Both the position numbers and the translations under genes were made by a program. DNA of 64,000 nucleotides. Origin: Dendrolimus kikuchii (Eukaryota > Arthropoda > Insecta > Lepidoptera > Lasiocampidae). The stretch lies in the NCBI GenBank assembly GCA_019925095.2, contig CM034389.1:16975435-17039434 (forward strand), read 5' to 3'. Positions 33,270 through 44,665 of the stretch are shown piece after piece. Below the pieces are notes generated by a model. That model did no database searches. It was not told the DNA's origin and worked only from the letters and a program-made list of their open reading frames with translations. Each line of letters begins with the position of its first letter. Position 1 is the first letter of the stretch.

Positions 33270-34380
33270 TTTGAAATTATTTATCTGATAATGTCTTAAA
33301 AAGTTAAATGATTTTTTGTAATATATGTCGGAATCTTTATTGGGTCTTGCCATGTCGATCGTTTATGATGGCACTGACATAGAGCTAAAATAATTTAAAA
33401 CCTTATACTAATACATTCACCGCTACGTTCATATCTGAGATAATGGTAAAATTATGAATATGCTAAAAATCGGAATTCTATGAGTGTGGGGTATAATATA
33501 TTAAAAATAATTTGTGTAATATCTAACTGTCACGTCACTTACGATATTGTTCCATAACAGAGTCGATATGTGTGTGTGTGTAATAAATACATATACTGTA
33601 AAATTGACGAAAATGTATTTCTTTAATATTGAAAAAGGGTCCGAAAGTAGAAGTAGAGAGTAGAAATTTAATATTTTTCAATGTCTACCTTTTTGGCCGT
33701 TTCAAATGTAATGATTGTTCTCTTAGAGTTATAACACAAAGTATGCAAATGATCGTTAACCTGTAAATTTAATTAACATTAATTGAGCTCTACGTACGCC
33801 ATTTTATTTATATTGTTATTCATATTTGTAGTTTTACAAGCGAATGAATATCGTCATTTATAGAATATCTGTATTTGATTTTGTATTTGTCTATAAATAA
33901 ATTTATATAAAAAATAAAATGCTAGATTCTCAGTGCAGTGCATCCATACCTACTATGAAAGCGGCTCGGCCGGCAAGGAGTCGTAGTAAGTAGTAATCAG
34001 GTAATCAAACTCAGGATCAGGAAAAAACATTATTCATTTTCAAAATGTTTTGGAATAATAATACCTACTTCATATCAACATTGTATTGTATTCCATAAGA
34101 AACCCTCCACGCGTAATTTCGACTCGTACACGGCCAATAGTTTTTAGTTTCAAATCAACAAACTCCTATAATGGAATGGATATTTCAGTTAATAAAAAAA
34201 ACAACACGCAGTAGAAGGATAAAGCCCAAATAACAATAGCAGGTAGTCTTTCGGAGAAATAACAAATAATAGCATGACCGCATGTTTTTCTGTATTTGAC
34301 ACACCCGCTCCCCCACCAAACCTGAAAGCAATATCTTCTATGCATTGTGAATCCTCTTCTGCAGTGTGCTCTGTGCAGTC
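33270..34380. other. Upstream flank of the two-exon gene
   Basis: AT-rich, with a short (TG)n tract near 33570-33582. No gene seen. The proximal part should hold the promoter of the gene at 34408; no TATA element was convincing. Confidence 0.45.
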
Positions 34381-34381
34381 A

Positions 34382-34414
34382 ATGGTGAACTACTATAAAC
34401 AAAAGACATGGTGA
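34382..34414 (+). promoter_or_regulatory. Overlapping upstream ORF
   Basis: An ATG at 34382 opens a ten-codon frame (MVNYYKQKTW) ending at TGA 34412-34414. It overlaps the main start at 34408 in another frame. If both lie in the mRNA, this frame would be met first and should lower translation of the main frame unless leaky scanning occurs. Confidence 0.55.
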
Positions 34415-35553
34415 AACGGCCGCTTGAAGACGCTGATTCTCCCTACGGTCCTAGAAGTACAGCATATCTACGTCTTCACATGCGCCGTCATTTTGCATTT
34501 AAAAAATCATTGGATTTAAAAGAGCTGGAGCGAATTGCAGATATAACGACGGCCCTTGCGAAACTGAGATATCCAGATTCGAATAAAGATTATGGACAAT
34601 TTACAATAAATGTCCTCAGACAGATATTTAATTTGGTGAGTTTTAAATAATAAAAATATATACATATTATTTGTAATATTCAATGCTTTCTCTACGAATT
34701 TTATTAGGGAAATGTAAAAATGTTAATTGCATTTAACGATAGATATAAATCGGTTGTCTTAGAAAAATTCCACTGAAACAAATATCTTATCCCAGTGGAA
34801 TTTTCTTAGTGATCTATTTTAACCAATATTTACCATTTGATATTTCATCTGTTGTAGTCAAAGTCGGCTAATGGTAGATAAATGTGAATCACCGATATTT
34901 GAATCTTTCTTCGAAGTCAATATGAGCTGCAAACATAATTTAATGGTATTTAACTTCTTTAAGTGTGGCAGTAACTATTCAATAAATGGAACAATAATAA
35001 AATGTTACTTACGGCCTCTGTTTTGCCTAGTTCACTTGAACACAAAGATTCTGGGTTGGATTCCTGTCAATATAAATGTCGTTTATGTACTTTCCTGCAA
35101 TAGTTCCGGTCTGGGTGTCGGATCAGAATCGTTATATTGTTTATTTTTTTTACAGATATTTACAGTCTAGTTTCGTATAATCTATGATTTAATCACCAGG
35201 TTTTCGTTGTTGGTCAATTAAGAAACACCACAAATAAACGTATATGTCTGAACCAATTAAAGAGAGTGGATAAAAGGTCTGTGCAAGATCGTAGCAAATG
35301 GAGATCCAATTAGATCCATGATCTCTGGCTACCCCTATGGGAAGTAGACGTGATAGTAATATATGTTACAATCAGATGATAAAATGCAAATAAATTTTAT
35401 ATTCATTCTAACGACGCGACGTGTCTATGTTTTTATGTAAATAATATATTATTTTTTAATTTATAATTACTTGTTCCCCAGGAGTTCAAGTTATTCTGCG
35501 AAAATTGTGGAACGCCCCACAACCAAGACGAAATCAGCGCACCTGAGCGTTGA
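34408..35553 (+). CDS. Unrecognised 99-residue protein, two exons
   Basis: Exon 1 is 34408-34635 and exon 2 is 35482-35553. The donor is TTG followed by GTGAGT and the acceptor is CCCCAG at 35476-35481. Both junctions are phase 0 and the joined frame is 99 codons plus TGA. The protein is basic and helical in its first part (STAYLRLHMRRHFAFKKSLD, then LKELERIADITTALAKLRYP). It ends with one CxxC pair in exon 2 (LFCENCGTPHN). One CxxC alone cannot make a normal zinc finger unless it pairs with another Cys/His set or dimerises. AATAAA signals follow at 35646 and 35673. I do not recognise a family; the small size, clean splice sites and local drop in AT content support a real gene. The intron carries a LINE scrap and a hairpin. 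Confidence 0.6.
34761..34807. repeat. Intronic hairpin
   Basis: AAAATTCCACTG at 34764-34775 is the exact reverse complement of CAGTGGAATTTT at 34793-34804, with a 17-base loop; near-matching bases extend the stem. It lies in the intron of the two-exon gene. Confidence 0.75.
35205..35350 (+). mobile_element. LINE coding scrap in an intron
   Basis: A plus-strand reading gives RNTTNKRICLNQLKRVDK, then RSVQDRSKWRSN. This resembles the C-terminal end of insect LINE polyproteins (DRxKWR). It is followed by CCCTATGGGAAGTAGACGTGA, which looks like a retroelement 3' UTR. Only about 150 bases remain. Confidence 0.45.
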
Positions 35554-35645
35554 TATGAAGATAACAAGGATCTGTTCACTCTTCTACATGTCTTTTATTT
35601 TAAAAACAATTCGCGTCGTGTAAACGTATTCATTTGCGCATCAAT

Positions 35646-35678
35646 AATAAACTATATGTAGAAAGATATTTTAATAAA
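35646..35678 (+). terminator. Poly(A) signals of the two-exon gene
   Basis: AATAAA occurs at 35646-35651 and again at 35673-35678, 93 and 120 bases after the stop codon. Either could direct 3' end formation. Confidence 0.55.
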
Positions 35679-35699
35679 AACGTCTTTACATATTATGAA

Positions 35700-37045
35700 A
35701 CTTTTATTTTTTCAAACCGAACCGTATTGTACAACACCGTTTAAAAGCTAAAGCTGATATTCCACCGTTCAACCAAATTCAAATAATTTGGTTTAAGAAT
35801 GCATAGCCAAAAGGATACAATGACATTCCATAACATCGAATAATTCAATTTATCTATATATGGATCACTTTGATTGCTTCATCAAAATACGGATGAGGAC
35901 ACACGTTACAATAAATCGTAATATTTTTATAAATTAATACAGGCGTTAAAATATCATTCTATCATGTAAATTTTACAATATCACGATAGAAATAATTTTA
36001 ATCATTTTACAAAAAATGAATGCGCTATTTGTCTTTTACTACTAATTAACAAGCAAAATACCAGTACTACCTACTCATGGCGTCATAAATAGTTTCGTTC
36101 GTACAAAGTCTATGAAGCTGCGTCCTTCTGTACATTTATAATACAGTATCTCAGTTGATTTAATTGTCCGATCTCCTATAGAAAAACCTTAGATCATATA
36201 AACGTCTAGATCACGCATCAATTGCACAAAAACGGCCCAAAAACAGTGCACCAAAATTGGTGCACTGGCTTCAGTGGCTTCCCACGCCTGTTAGTGTCGT
36301 TTCGATTACTTTACTGGTTAGAGCTCTCGCAAAAAAAATAATTATGTCGGCCTGCGCTATTAAAATGTGTCGGAACTATTTTAAAACGGGAAAGGATAAG
36401 GATGAGATGTCATTTAATCGGAAAACTTAACACTTTTCTCATGATTTCTTTGTAAAAACGTGAAATTTAATTTCGACATTTTCAAGGTTATCGAATTGAT
36501 TGATGTTGTCAGGTGAGAAGTGTGACTTATTTTCCAAAATTTGGGGACTTTTGTTACGATTTTTTTTTATGAAATATGAATAATTGAAAAAATCTATAGA
36601 AAACAGACATGTAATGTTTGTGTGTCCGGTTTTCTTAAACTAGTTTATATTACGTTTTAGACTTCCTACGGATCCAATTGTAGCATATTGTTGGACAAAG
36701 AGATGGATTTTGAATCATTTTCGGAGATATTTTTACACTATGTTTTCTATATTTTCTTATCAACGGCACAATTGTATTGAAATAAAGTACCTAAAATAAT
36801 TATATATGGTCGTGACCGATAAGATGTAAGTTGTGTGAACGATAATTAGAAAATTTAAGAATACTTAACCATCATGTAAAATTATTTCTAATCTAACCTT
36901 AGCGCTTTGGACAATATAAACTTTTTAATGTAACCTTATGACGTTTGACATAGAATTGACAGAATGCGTGCTGCAAATATCGTTAAAGAGGATGTAAAAA
37001 AAACTGAATATCGTTTAAAGCAGATGCTTCGGTCGGAGTTATCTG
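35700..37045. other. Intergenic AT-rich DNA
   Basis: No gene seen. A small palindrome AGTGCACCAAAATTGGTGCACT lies at 36245-36266. Confidence 0.5.
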
Positions 37046-37049
37046 TACT

Positions 37050-37252
37050 AATATTATAAAGAGGTAAAGTTTGTAAGTTTGTGACGTTGTAGGGGGTAAT
37101 CTCGGGATCTACTAAACCGATTTTAAAAATTATTTTACTGTTGGAAAGCTACGTTAACAGGGAGTGTCATAGGCATAACATGACGCTTTATACCACGGGA
37201 GCGGGACAGACCACGGGTGAATCCGCGCCGGGCCGCTAGTAATATTATAGAT
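37050..37252 (+). repeat. Dispersed repeat ending GCTAGT
   Basis: Begins TAATATTATAAAGAGGTAAAG, includes GGGATCTACTAAACCGATTT, and ends CCGGGCCGCTAGTAATATTATAG. It has the layout of the repeat at 22850-23017. TAATATTATA at both ends may be a terminal or target feature. Confidence 0.6.
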
Positions 37253-38200
37253 AATTCTTTATTGTCATAATTAAGATATTAATTTTGTCTATATTCTGTT
37301 AGCTGCATCTCCATTAATTCCTAATAAAGAAATAATTTAATATATTAATATGATAAAAAACAAATTTTAGTTCAGAAAATAATCAAACTGAACTTGTTTG
37401 AATAAAAACTTTTGGATATGAATATTTTTATTTCTATAATAGCCCTTTTCAAGTGGTTTAGTTGCTCTTAAGTCCCTGCATTAAACTATCCCGTGTACCT
37501 ATCCCGTAATTCCTACTACTGATATAAAATTTGGATTATACATAAAGCCTACTACCCAATATGAACCTATCGAATCGTTCCAAATCTACTATTACAAATG
37601 ATTTCACTGACTTTTAGCGCAGGATAATCTTTGGGTTATAAATAGTCATCTAATAACCTTCGTGAACATGATGTGTAACACAAAAATAATTTGCCATTAT
37701 GAATAGTTTTCTTTTAATTATTATATTAGTATTGGTAATTAACAGACTTATAAATATGTACTAATATCTGTACAGACATTTTATTGCGAATTAAAATTAC
37801 TACATGTGCTATGAATGTGTTATGAATTTATTTGTGCATGTATTTTTTTATGGTTCGTTCCAAGACACACAACTTTTGTTGCTAATACTTTATTTAAAAA
37901 AAAAACTGAAACCTCGGAGTAATATTAAATTATAACACATAAAGCGATTAAAACATAACGATCATTTAAACTTTTCACTTACATAAAAAATATTTAATTA
38001 TAAAAAATGGGGTAATATTTTTTTCCTGATATCCCGAAAACACAGAGTGAACTTAGCAACGCTTCGCGTTTTTGATGCCGTTTTTGGCGTTGTTGTTTGT
38101 TAGCAATGCTCTCTCTAGACATGTTATATCTCAATCTATCTCTATTTTCTTTCACCTGCTCTCAATTATAATATTTGGAGTCGGTAAAATATGTCTCGAA
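37253..38200. other. Intergenic AT-rich DNA
   Basis: No supported gene, exon or inverted repeat was seen. Confidence 0.5.
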
Positions 38201-38729
38201 ACAAAATTTCAAATCAAATTACTGGGCTGATTTCCATGCGGTTTTTGCTGATCGACAGCAAATTCTTAAACTTAAAATCTGCACTACTTTATATCCTGGG
38301 AATGCCGCGATATTTTTTCTGGCAATTATCTAAATAGGTCAGATTAAAAAAATCGAATCGCAAATTAGTATGGAGTTTGAGCTAAATACTCAACACTAAG
38401 AAAACCCATGCTATTTGAAAGCTTTTAGGGTTTTATTTAAGTCATACTATGGCAGGGTTGGGCAGTATTTGAAATACTTGTAATTGAAATACGTAATTGA
38501 AATACAAATACGTATTTTGTATTTGTATTTCAATTACTTCTTAAAAATGTAATTTGTAATTAGTATTTCAAATACCTGACGCTGAGATATTTTGTAATTA
38601 GTATTTCAAATACTTATGGTTGCAAAATACATTTCATAAAATACATTTAGCTACCTTATTGATGGGTGTGTTCTTCAGAAAATAGCGCTTGATAGCTTTC
38701 ATAAGCAAAATGGTGACCGCTAAATATTA

Positions 38730-41552
38730 GGTACGTTCTGCAGTACTGGCCATTTAAAATAAATATTTCTGTTTGGCTAAGATATATATTTCAAATTAAT
38801 TTTACTTCGTAAACATGAAATTCTTTTTTTTAAATTAGTCATTTATTTATTGATAAGCGTTATGTTTTCATCCCATTTGAATCTTTTTCGTCATCATGGA
38901 TAGTTAAAAATTCGAGTAATTATGGAATAAGAGTACCGTCGTGGCAGCAACGCGGCAGGAGCGACAAGCAACATCAACGACCTTTATGAGTGAACACTAC
39001 AATGAGCGCACCACTTGTTATTGGTTTTCCCGCTTCCATTCTGGAAACTTTGACCTTTTTTTATAGCTGGAATACAGCAGACAGGCTGACGGCCCACCTG
39101 ATGGAAAGCGGTTAATGTCGCTTATGGACATTTGCAACACCAGAGATTTCATCAACCCGCTTCCGGCCTCGAAGAAATTTTATGACACCTTTTTTGAAAA
39201 ATTCCATATCGTAGCGCTGTGGAAAAACCTCGGCTGAGAGCTCATTCCAAATCCCGACGGTATGCAAGAAAAAGGTTCTACAGAACCGTTGTGTACATGA
39301 GCGAAACAGCTTAAGGAAGTGGGGGTGAAATCCCAACACATGGCGAGCGGTTCGATGGTAGAAAGAGGACAAATACACCATTCTATACAGTTCTTCCGAA
39401 TACTCCCCGTTATACAGTCAGTAGAATACGCAGAGAGAAGCGAAGTCTTTCATAAGGCCAAGCGTATCTAGACCGTCTGTGAGTATGGGATCATCAACAA
39501 CGCGAACGGCTCGACGTTGAATACAGTCTAGAGGAAAAAGCATTGCCGCGGTGTGAAGTAGTGCTTGGACCGGTTTAACATTCCTAGCTTCTTAGAGGTA
39601 ACTTTTGCCTTGCCTTCAAGATGGCCCCTGAACATCTATCGCGATGTCAACACTAAGGACCCCAATACTCTTGGAGGTGGTAAGGGGAGGTCCTTGGAAC
39701 TGAAGCGATTTCTCGAATGGAGTTTTTTTGGCAGAGAATACGTAGACCTATGTCTTCTTGGGGTTGAAATGGACAAGGTTTTGTCTTCCCCATTCAGAGA
39801 CTCTCTCTAAGGAATACTCTACTTCAGATACAAGTCTAACCCAACTTTCCTCCACAAATGATCAAGGGACGTTTGCACGACCAGAGTACTGCGCATCGCC
39901 TGTGCTGTTATCCGCATTGGAATGAATGTTGCGAATAGACAACATATCATTGATATGTAAGATGAACAACGTTGGCGATAGCACATAACCCTGGGGCATA
40001 CCAGCGTTGATGGGCTTGAAACTTGAGCAACAACCGTTGAAAACGACTTGAATGCTGAGCTCATCAAAAAAGCTGGATAGCCAGGTGCGTGGCTCTTCGG
40101 GTATCCCATACGATGGCCGCTCCGATAGAAGAGCCCTGTGCCAGACCCGGTCGAAGGCCTTAGCAATATCTAGAATTCTAGACTAACTGCCAGTGCTTGC
40201 CCTTTGCTCTCAATGGCTTCAGCCCACTGGTGGGTTAGGTAAACCAAGAGATCCCGAGCTGAGCGACCGTGGCGGAAGCCGTATTGCCGATCGTTTAGCA
40301 GCTGGGAATCTTTGAGGTAACACAAGAGTTGCGTGTTGATAATACGCTCCATGACCATTGAGAGCAAAAAGGTTATTGTTATAGGCCTATTCGACGTGTC
40401 TGTTACGTCCCCTTTTTTGGGGGCAAGGTGTACATGGGCAATCTTACACGAAGCGAGGACACAACCCTTGTGGTAAGAGAGAGTGAAAAGTCGGGCAAGG
40501 ACTGGCTGGGGACAGCTCAGCTAAACACGTCTGCAGCACAATGGCAGGAATGCCATCAGGGTCAGAAGACTTTTTGACGTCGAGGGAGAGGAGAAAACAT
40601 CAGACTGTTTTTGAGTAAAGCGCACCTCCGACATTCTAGACTCACACTCTGGGATTGTAGGTGGAGTTTCTCCTATGTCTCAAGAGTTGAATTGGTTGCA
40701 AAGATTTCACCCAGAAGATTGACTTTATCTTTGGCGGCGTGTACCAGGCGGTCGTCCACTGTGCGCAGAGGTGGAAGAGACGTCCGACAAAAGTTTCCTT
40801 CGACAGCTTTGGCGAGGGCCCAAAAAGCTCTAGTCCCAGAAGAGTAGCTAGAGAGGCGCTCACCAATTCTGTCGATGTCATCGAATTTTGCTCTCGCGAG
40901 CTGTTTTTTGCGGGACCTGGGGGCGGCATTGTGTCTCTTTTTCAGGTCAGAGGAACTTGGATCCTGACGAGCCCGCACTGCAGTCCAGGCTCGATAAGCC
41001 TGTTGCTTTAGCTTTACAGCCTCACTGCTGGACTTATCGAACTATGGTGGTTTAGTCGTACCACCAATAGGTACAGTTGAGTTTGGAATTAAACATTCTA
41101 TTCCCTGCAATACTACATCGGCGATCGAGTCTGTGCTCGGATCAGAATCTTCTGACGAGAAACATAACTGCCTCCATGGGAAGGATGCAATAGAATTCAC
41201 GGAGTCCATCCCAATCTGCTGACCTGTATCGCGACACCTTCTGTCGTCCAGCGAGACGAGTCCGATCGGGAATAGGAAGGGGCTCCACCGAAGATACCAG
41301 ACAATGATCAGAGGTTTCCAGTGGAGGGCTGATGGAGATTTGGTAGTTCTCTTTGGTAGTTTGGTAGTTCAGGTCCCTGCCATGGGACCGATATAAGCAC
41401 GCATAGATCCGGGTGGAACCACCAAAATCTACGCATACCTACAAGATGGAAATGTCCTTATCTTCAAGATCGTGGAGATTAGAATAAAAAAAAATGTAAT
41501 AAAATTAGGTTAACTTATTACAGAAAAAACGGCAATTTCATAGGCAAGGACC
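38730..41552 (+). mobile_element. Mariner remnant (level 3 of the nest)
   Basis: The left part resembles mariner copy 2 (CTGCAGTACTGGCCATTT, then GAGTACCGTCGTGGCAGCAA, and TGTTATTGGTTTTCCCGCTT). The right end AACGGCAATTTCATAGGCAA and the terminal GGACC are intact. TA flanks both sides (38728-38729 and 41553-41554). The first 25 bases of the left end are partly deleted, and most of the transposase region is replaced by a LINE fragment. Confidence 0.8.
39056..41460 (-). mobile_element. Jockey/CR1-type LINE, 5'-truncated (level 4 of the nest)
   Basis: About 2.4 kb of a minus-strand LINE whose tail is the T-rich 39056-39063. Reading from its 5' side: a pre-RT region at 40978-40673 (SSGTRAFWALAKAVEGNFCR), then RT motifs at 40367-40170 (LNDRQYGFRHGRSARDLLVY, then a frameshift in what should read KAFDRVWH) and further shifted frames to 39819. 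The C-terminal tail is at 39381-39112 (RSCTQRFCRTFFLHTVGIWN). Several frameshifts and stops make it a pseudogene. Its 3' UTR shares sequence with the SINE-like copies. Confidence 0.85.
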
Positions 41553-42107
41553 TAATAATAATTATTATTTGATTTTTGTGCATATTTTATTTACATAACC
41601 TAACACCTGACGGTATTTTGTATTTTGTAATTTGTATTTTAAATACATATAGTTGAAATGCTGTATTTTGTATTATATATTTTAAATACCCGACTTAAAA
41701 GTATTTTCTATTTCGTATTTTAAATACATGCGAGACAGTATTTTGTAATTAGTATTTCAATTGAAGGAAACTATGTATTTTGCCCAGCCCTGTACTATGG
41801 CAACCAAGTCGAAATCTTGCGCACACATGGTGTTTTGGATCACGCAAAAATATAATAATTACTTTGGGAGTTAATAGCACTAGCATATTGTATTTTGTAT
41901 TTAAGAAAAAAAAACATCTTTATGTTTTGCATTGGTTTATTATCATATACGTAAGAGCGAGGACATATTATACGTATGTATTAGTTGACCACGATCAAGT
42001 AAGCATAGATGAGAATGGCACATGTCCTATGGGTAGACGTACTATAGCGAGTTGTGCCCATCTTATAGGTATCTATAATATGGTACTTGGGTCAGGGTAG
42101 ATTGAAT

Positions 42108-43011
42108 CCACCATCGAGGCGGTGAGGCCCGTCCTGCGAGAATGGACAGGACGAACCCACGGCACCCTGACGTTCCGGCTGACGCAGGTCCTCTCGGGGC
42201 ATGGCTGCTTCGGGAGGTACCTGTGTCGCCTCGGCCGCGAGCCAACGTCAGGGTGCCATCACTGCGACACAGGCGACGAGGATACGGCACTGCATACCCT
42301 ACGGGAATGTCCTGCATGGATGGAGCAGCGCCGAGAGCTCGTCGCCTTCACCGGACTGGACCTTTCGCTCCCGGCCGTGGTTCGCACCATGGTCGGGAGC
42401 CGCACCGGATGGGACGCCGTCTCCTCCTTCTGCGAGCACGTCATGTTTGCGAAGGAGGAGACGAAGCGGGAGCGTGAGCGTACGTCTTTGCTCCACACCC
42501 GCCAAAGGAGGACGCGCCGACGCCGAAGGTCCGAGCTAGACCTTCGGCCACCGTAAGCGGCCGGCGCGGGTGGGGCCCCTAGGGGTATAGGGGTTCTCAC
42601 TCACCTGCACAGGCCGTCGAGATGAGAGCGCGAGTGTTCCGCGCGCGCTCATCTCTCTTCCCGTGGGGCGCGTTACAGACCGCCCCACGCAAGAATGAGA
42701 CCAAGTAGTAGCCGGGGGATACGTCCCCTGGCATAGGAAGAGGCCCAGTGAAGGGGGCCCACGCCTGCCAGGGCACTGCGGAGTCGGGCAGCCCATTTCC
42801 CGTAGCCCTGGCATAAGGCGCAGGACGGAACACCCAGGGGTTTTAGTGGGTATCCCTAACTGGGGAGTGGCACCGGTTCTGACCGGGCACGCTAGTGCCA
42901 CCCCCGATCTGGCGAATCCCACACACTCACACAGGTCGCGAACATCCCCCCAGGCTTCTGTGCCTGTCGCGGCTTAGTCCTCAAACAGATTTCCCCTGGC
43001 CAAAAAAAAAA
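42108..43011 (+). mobile_element. R1-like LINE 3' fragment (copy 2, in the nest)
   Basis: GC-rich, poly(A) tail at 43002-43011, and a 13-bp target duplication GGGTAGATTGAAT at 42095-42107 and 43012-43024. It lies in the interior of the long-TIR element. It is nearly identical in inverse orientation to 32285-33162, apart from extra 5' sequence. A C-terminal reverse transcriptase fragment and a long 3' UTR with GGTTTTAGTGGGTATCCC are present. Confidence 0.92.
42122..42556 (+). pseudogene. R1-like ORF2 C-terminus
   Basis: Open for about 144 codons: GTLTFRLTQVLSGHGCFGRY, then a zinc finger CHHCDTGDEDTALHTLREC (CX2CX9HX4C), then a charged Arg-rich end (RQRRTRRRRR) and a stop at 42556. In R1-clade elements this finger follows the reverse transcriptase. 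The endonuclease and catalytic core are absent because the insertion is 5'-truncated, so the fragment cannot act on its own. Confidence 0.85.
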
Positions 43012-43750
43012 GGGTAGATTGAATGGATTCCATCTATCAGCACTACATTTAGATAAAATTATTATAATAATTTTATTAATTGCTGTTTTAATTGCCCTAC
43101 CATAATTTGACCAGATTTAAGCATTTTTGCATAGTACCATTCGAATGATACAAGTTTCATTGTAGGTTTTTTTAATAATAAATAATAAAACAAATGTAAT
43201 GGATGTACATCGAAAATATTACATAGTACCACATTCCTATTTCTCATTTTAAGATAGTTTGGATGCTTTGTTTGTATATTATTCAAAATATAATATGATT
43301 GTAGTTATTAGTATTGAAATAAAAAATGTTTAAATCTGTATACTCGTATAGGATAAATAAATCAATGTAAAAAGATAAACATGTTGTTTTTGTTTCTTAA
43401 ATATAAAACACAAATATGCCAATGCTATTAACTCCCAAAATAATTAGTATGGTTTTGCGTGCTCCAAAACACCACGTTTGCGCAAGATTTTGACATGGGT
43501 GCCATTAGTATGAATTAAATAAAACCCCAAAAACTTCCAAATGGCATGAGTTTTATCACTGTTGAGTATTTAGCCCAAATTGTCCATTGTCCTTTCATGT
43601 AATAAAATATGTGATTTTTTATCCCGTGAATCCCGCGGGAATTTTCCCAGGAGTGTTTTAAAGTGGGTAGTATACATAAAAATTAGCTGATTCGGATCCA
43701 AATAATACTAAAACAATATACTAGTAATGCGCGACTTTTTATATTTGCCA

Positions 43751-44450
43751 GAATTTCAAAATTTTAATTAGGACTTGCTTAATATGCCAATTTCTATATT
43801 TATTAAACATCTTTAGTACAACAGATTTAGTTAAGTTTCCCTTTAGTAACATTACTTATCCCGAGTTCTTTATTCTTTATTTTACACAAAAAGTTACATA
43901 CAAAATATAAATAAAATTGTGGTAATGTACAAAGGCGAGCTTAACCCTAAAAGAGTTTTCTTCCAGCAAACCTATAAGTCTGGCGACAAGGGGAAAAGTA
44001 AAAGGCAGGGTTGTGTACACTAAAATATTTTATGATTTAACTATGTAATAAAAATTTTAATTTAGTTTTATTTTCAAAACAAGCTAATTAATACATATAG
44101 ATAATCGTGCTAATTTATAACTATGTAATATATATTATAAACATATTCACAAAAATAAATTATAAACAAGATACACTTAATATAGATATATAATGTAAAA
44201 TATAAACATATAAGAATAATTTAAGACATTTTTACGGGAATCTTCGGAATTCAAGTATCTTCATACTAATAAACCCGTTGCCCTGCTAAAAATACCCTTT
44301 GAATTTAAATACTGGCAAAATAAGTGTAATCTAGCTTAGGTAAGCTAAATTACAGTTATTTTGACAGGTCTTAATCGTGGACTAATAATCAACTACACTA
44401 ATAATAAAAATCATTTGTTTCTTTTTATAAGTTTTATTTAATAGGTACTA
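43751..44450. other. Intergenic AT-rich DNA
   Basis: No gene or recognisable repeat. Confidence 0.45.
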
Positions 44451-44451
44451 G

Positions 44452-44665
44452 CTGTCCCGGCAGACGTCGTCCTGCCCGGAAAAGTTGCAATCGATATGCC
44501 CTCAGCAGCGCCACCTACCGGGTCCAATTGTGAACCAACTCAGAAACCTTCTTTGGCTCATGCACAACAATTTTGCTAAAGATCACCACATGATCAAATG
44601 TATAGTTTGCGATTCTATAAAGGACAGACAGACAAACATTCATTTTTATATATAAAGATAATTAA
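44452..44665 (+). repeat. Dispersed repeat, CTAGCTGTCCCGG family
   Basis: Begins TACTAGCTGTCCCGGCAGAC and includes CAGCAGCGCCACCTACCGGG and GGACAGACAGACAAACATTC, ending in TATATATAAAGATAAT. It is a common lepidopteran repeat; in reverse its start reads GCCGGGACAGCTAGT, a possible Helitron 3' end. Related sequence lies at 55805-56080. Confidence 0.6.

Larger units (their letters stand above)
38453..41792. mobile_element. hAT-type element (level 2 of the nest)
   Basis: The ends CAGGGTTGGGCAGTATTT and, reverse-complemented, CAGGGCTGGGCAAAATAC are inverted repeats. An exact 8-bp duplication TACTATGG flanks them (38445-38452 and 41793-41800), diagnostic of hAT. The empty site can be read in the opposite arm of the host element (inverse of 43500-43530), which lacks the insertion. 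Subterminal regions carry repeats of TAGTATTTCAAATAC. Without its own insertion the element is about 515 bp and non-autonomous. Confidence 0.9.
38370..43587. mobile_element. Long-TIR DNA element (level 1 of the nest)
   Basis: The left arm is 38370-38452 continued at 41801-41957. The right arm is about 43335-43587. The two arms are inverted repeats of roughly 245 bp: GCTAAATACTCAACA, GGGTTTTATTTAA, ATCTTGCGCA, TGGTGTTTTGGA and TTGGGAGTTAATAGCA all recur inverted in the same order. Subtracting the two insertions leaves an element of about 950 bp with no transposase frame. The exact ends and superfamily are uncertain. Confidence 0.8.
38205..43750 (+). repeat. ACTGGGCCGAT-family repeat, split (outermost level of the nest)
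   Basis: The left half at 38205-38369 (TTACTGGGCTGATTTC, CTTAAAATCTGCACTACTTT, AGGTCAGATTAAAAAAATCG) and the right half from 43588 (CATGTAATAAAATATGTGAT, TATCCCGTGAATCCCGCGGG) follow in order in the unbroken copy at 54850-55260. The 5.2 kb between them is inserted DNA. Confidence 0.7.

Noticed and set aside
34871..35170. 99-codon plus frame between the two exons at 34408 and 35482
   Set aside because: It lies in the intron, is AT-driven and has no motif; it does not connect in frame with consensus splice sites that I can see.
42201..42922. Several overlapping frames on both strands
   Set aside because: Only the plus frame 42122-42556 carries the R1-like zinc finger; the others are shadows in GC-rich sequence.
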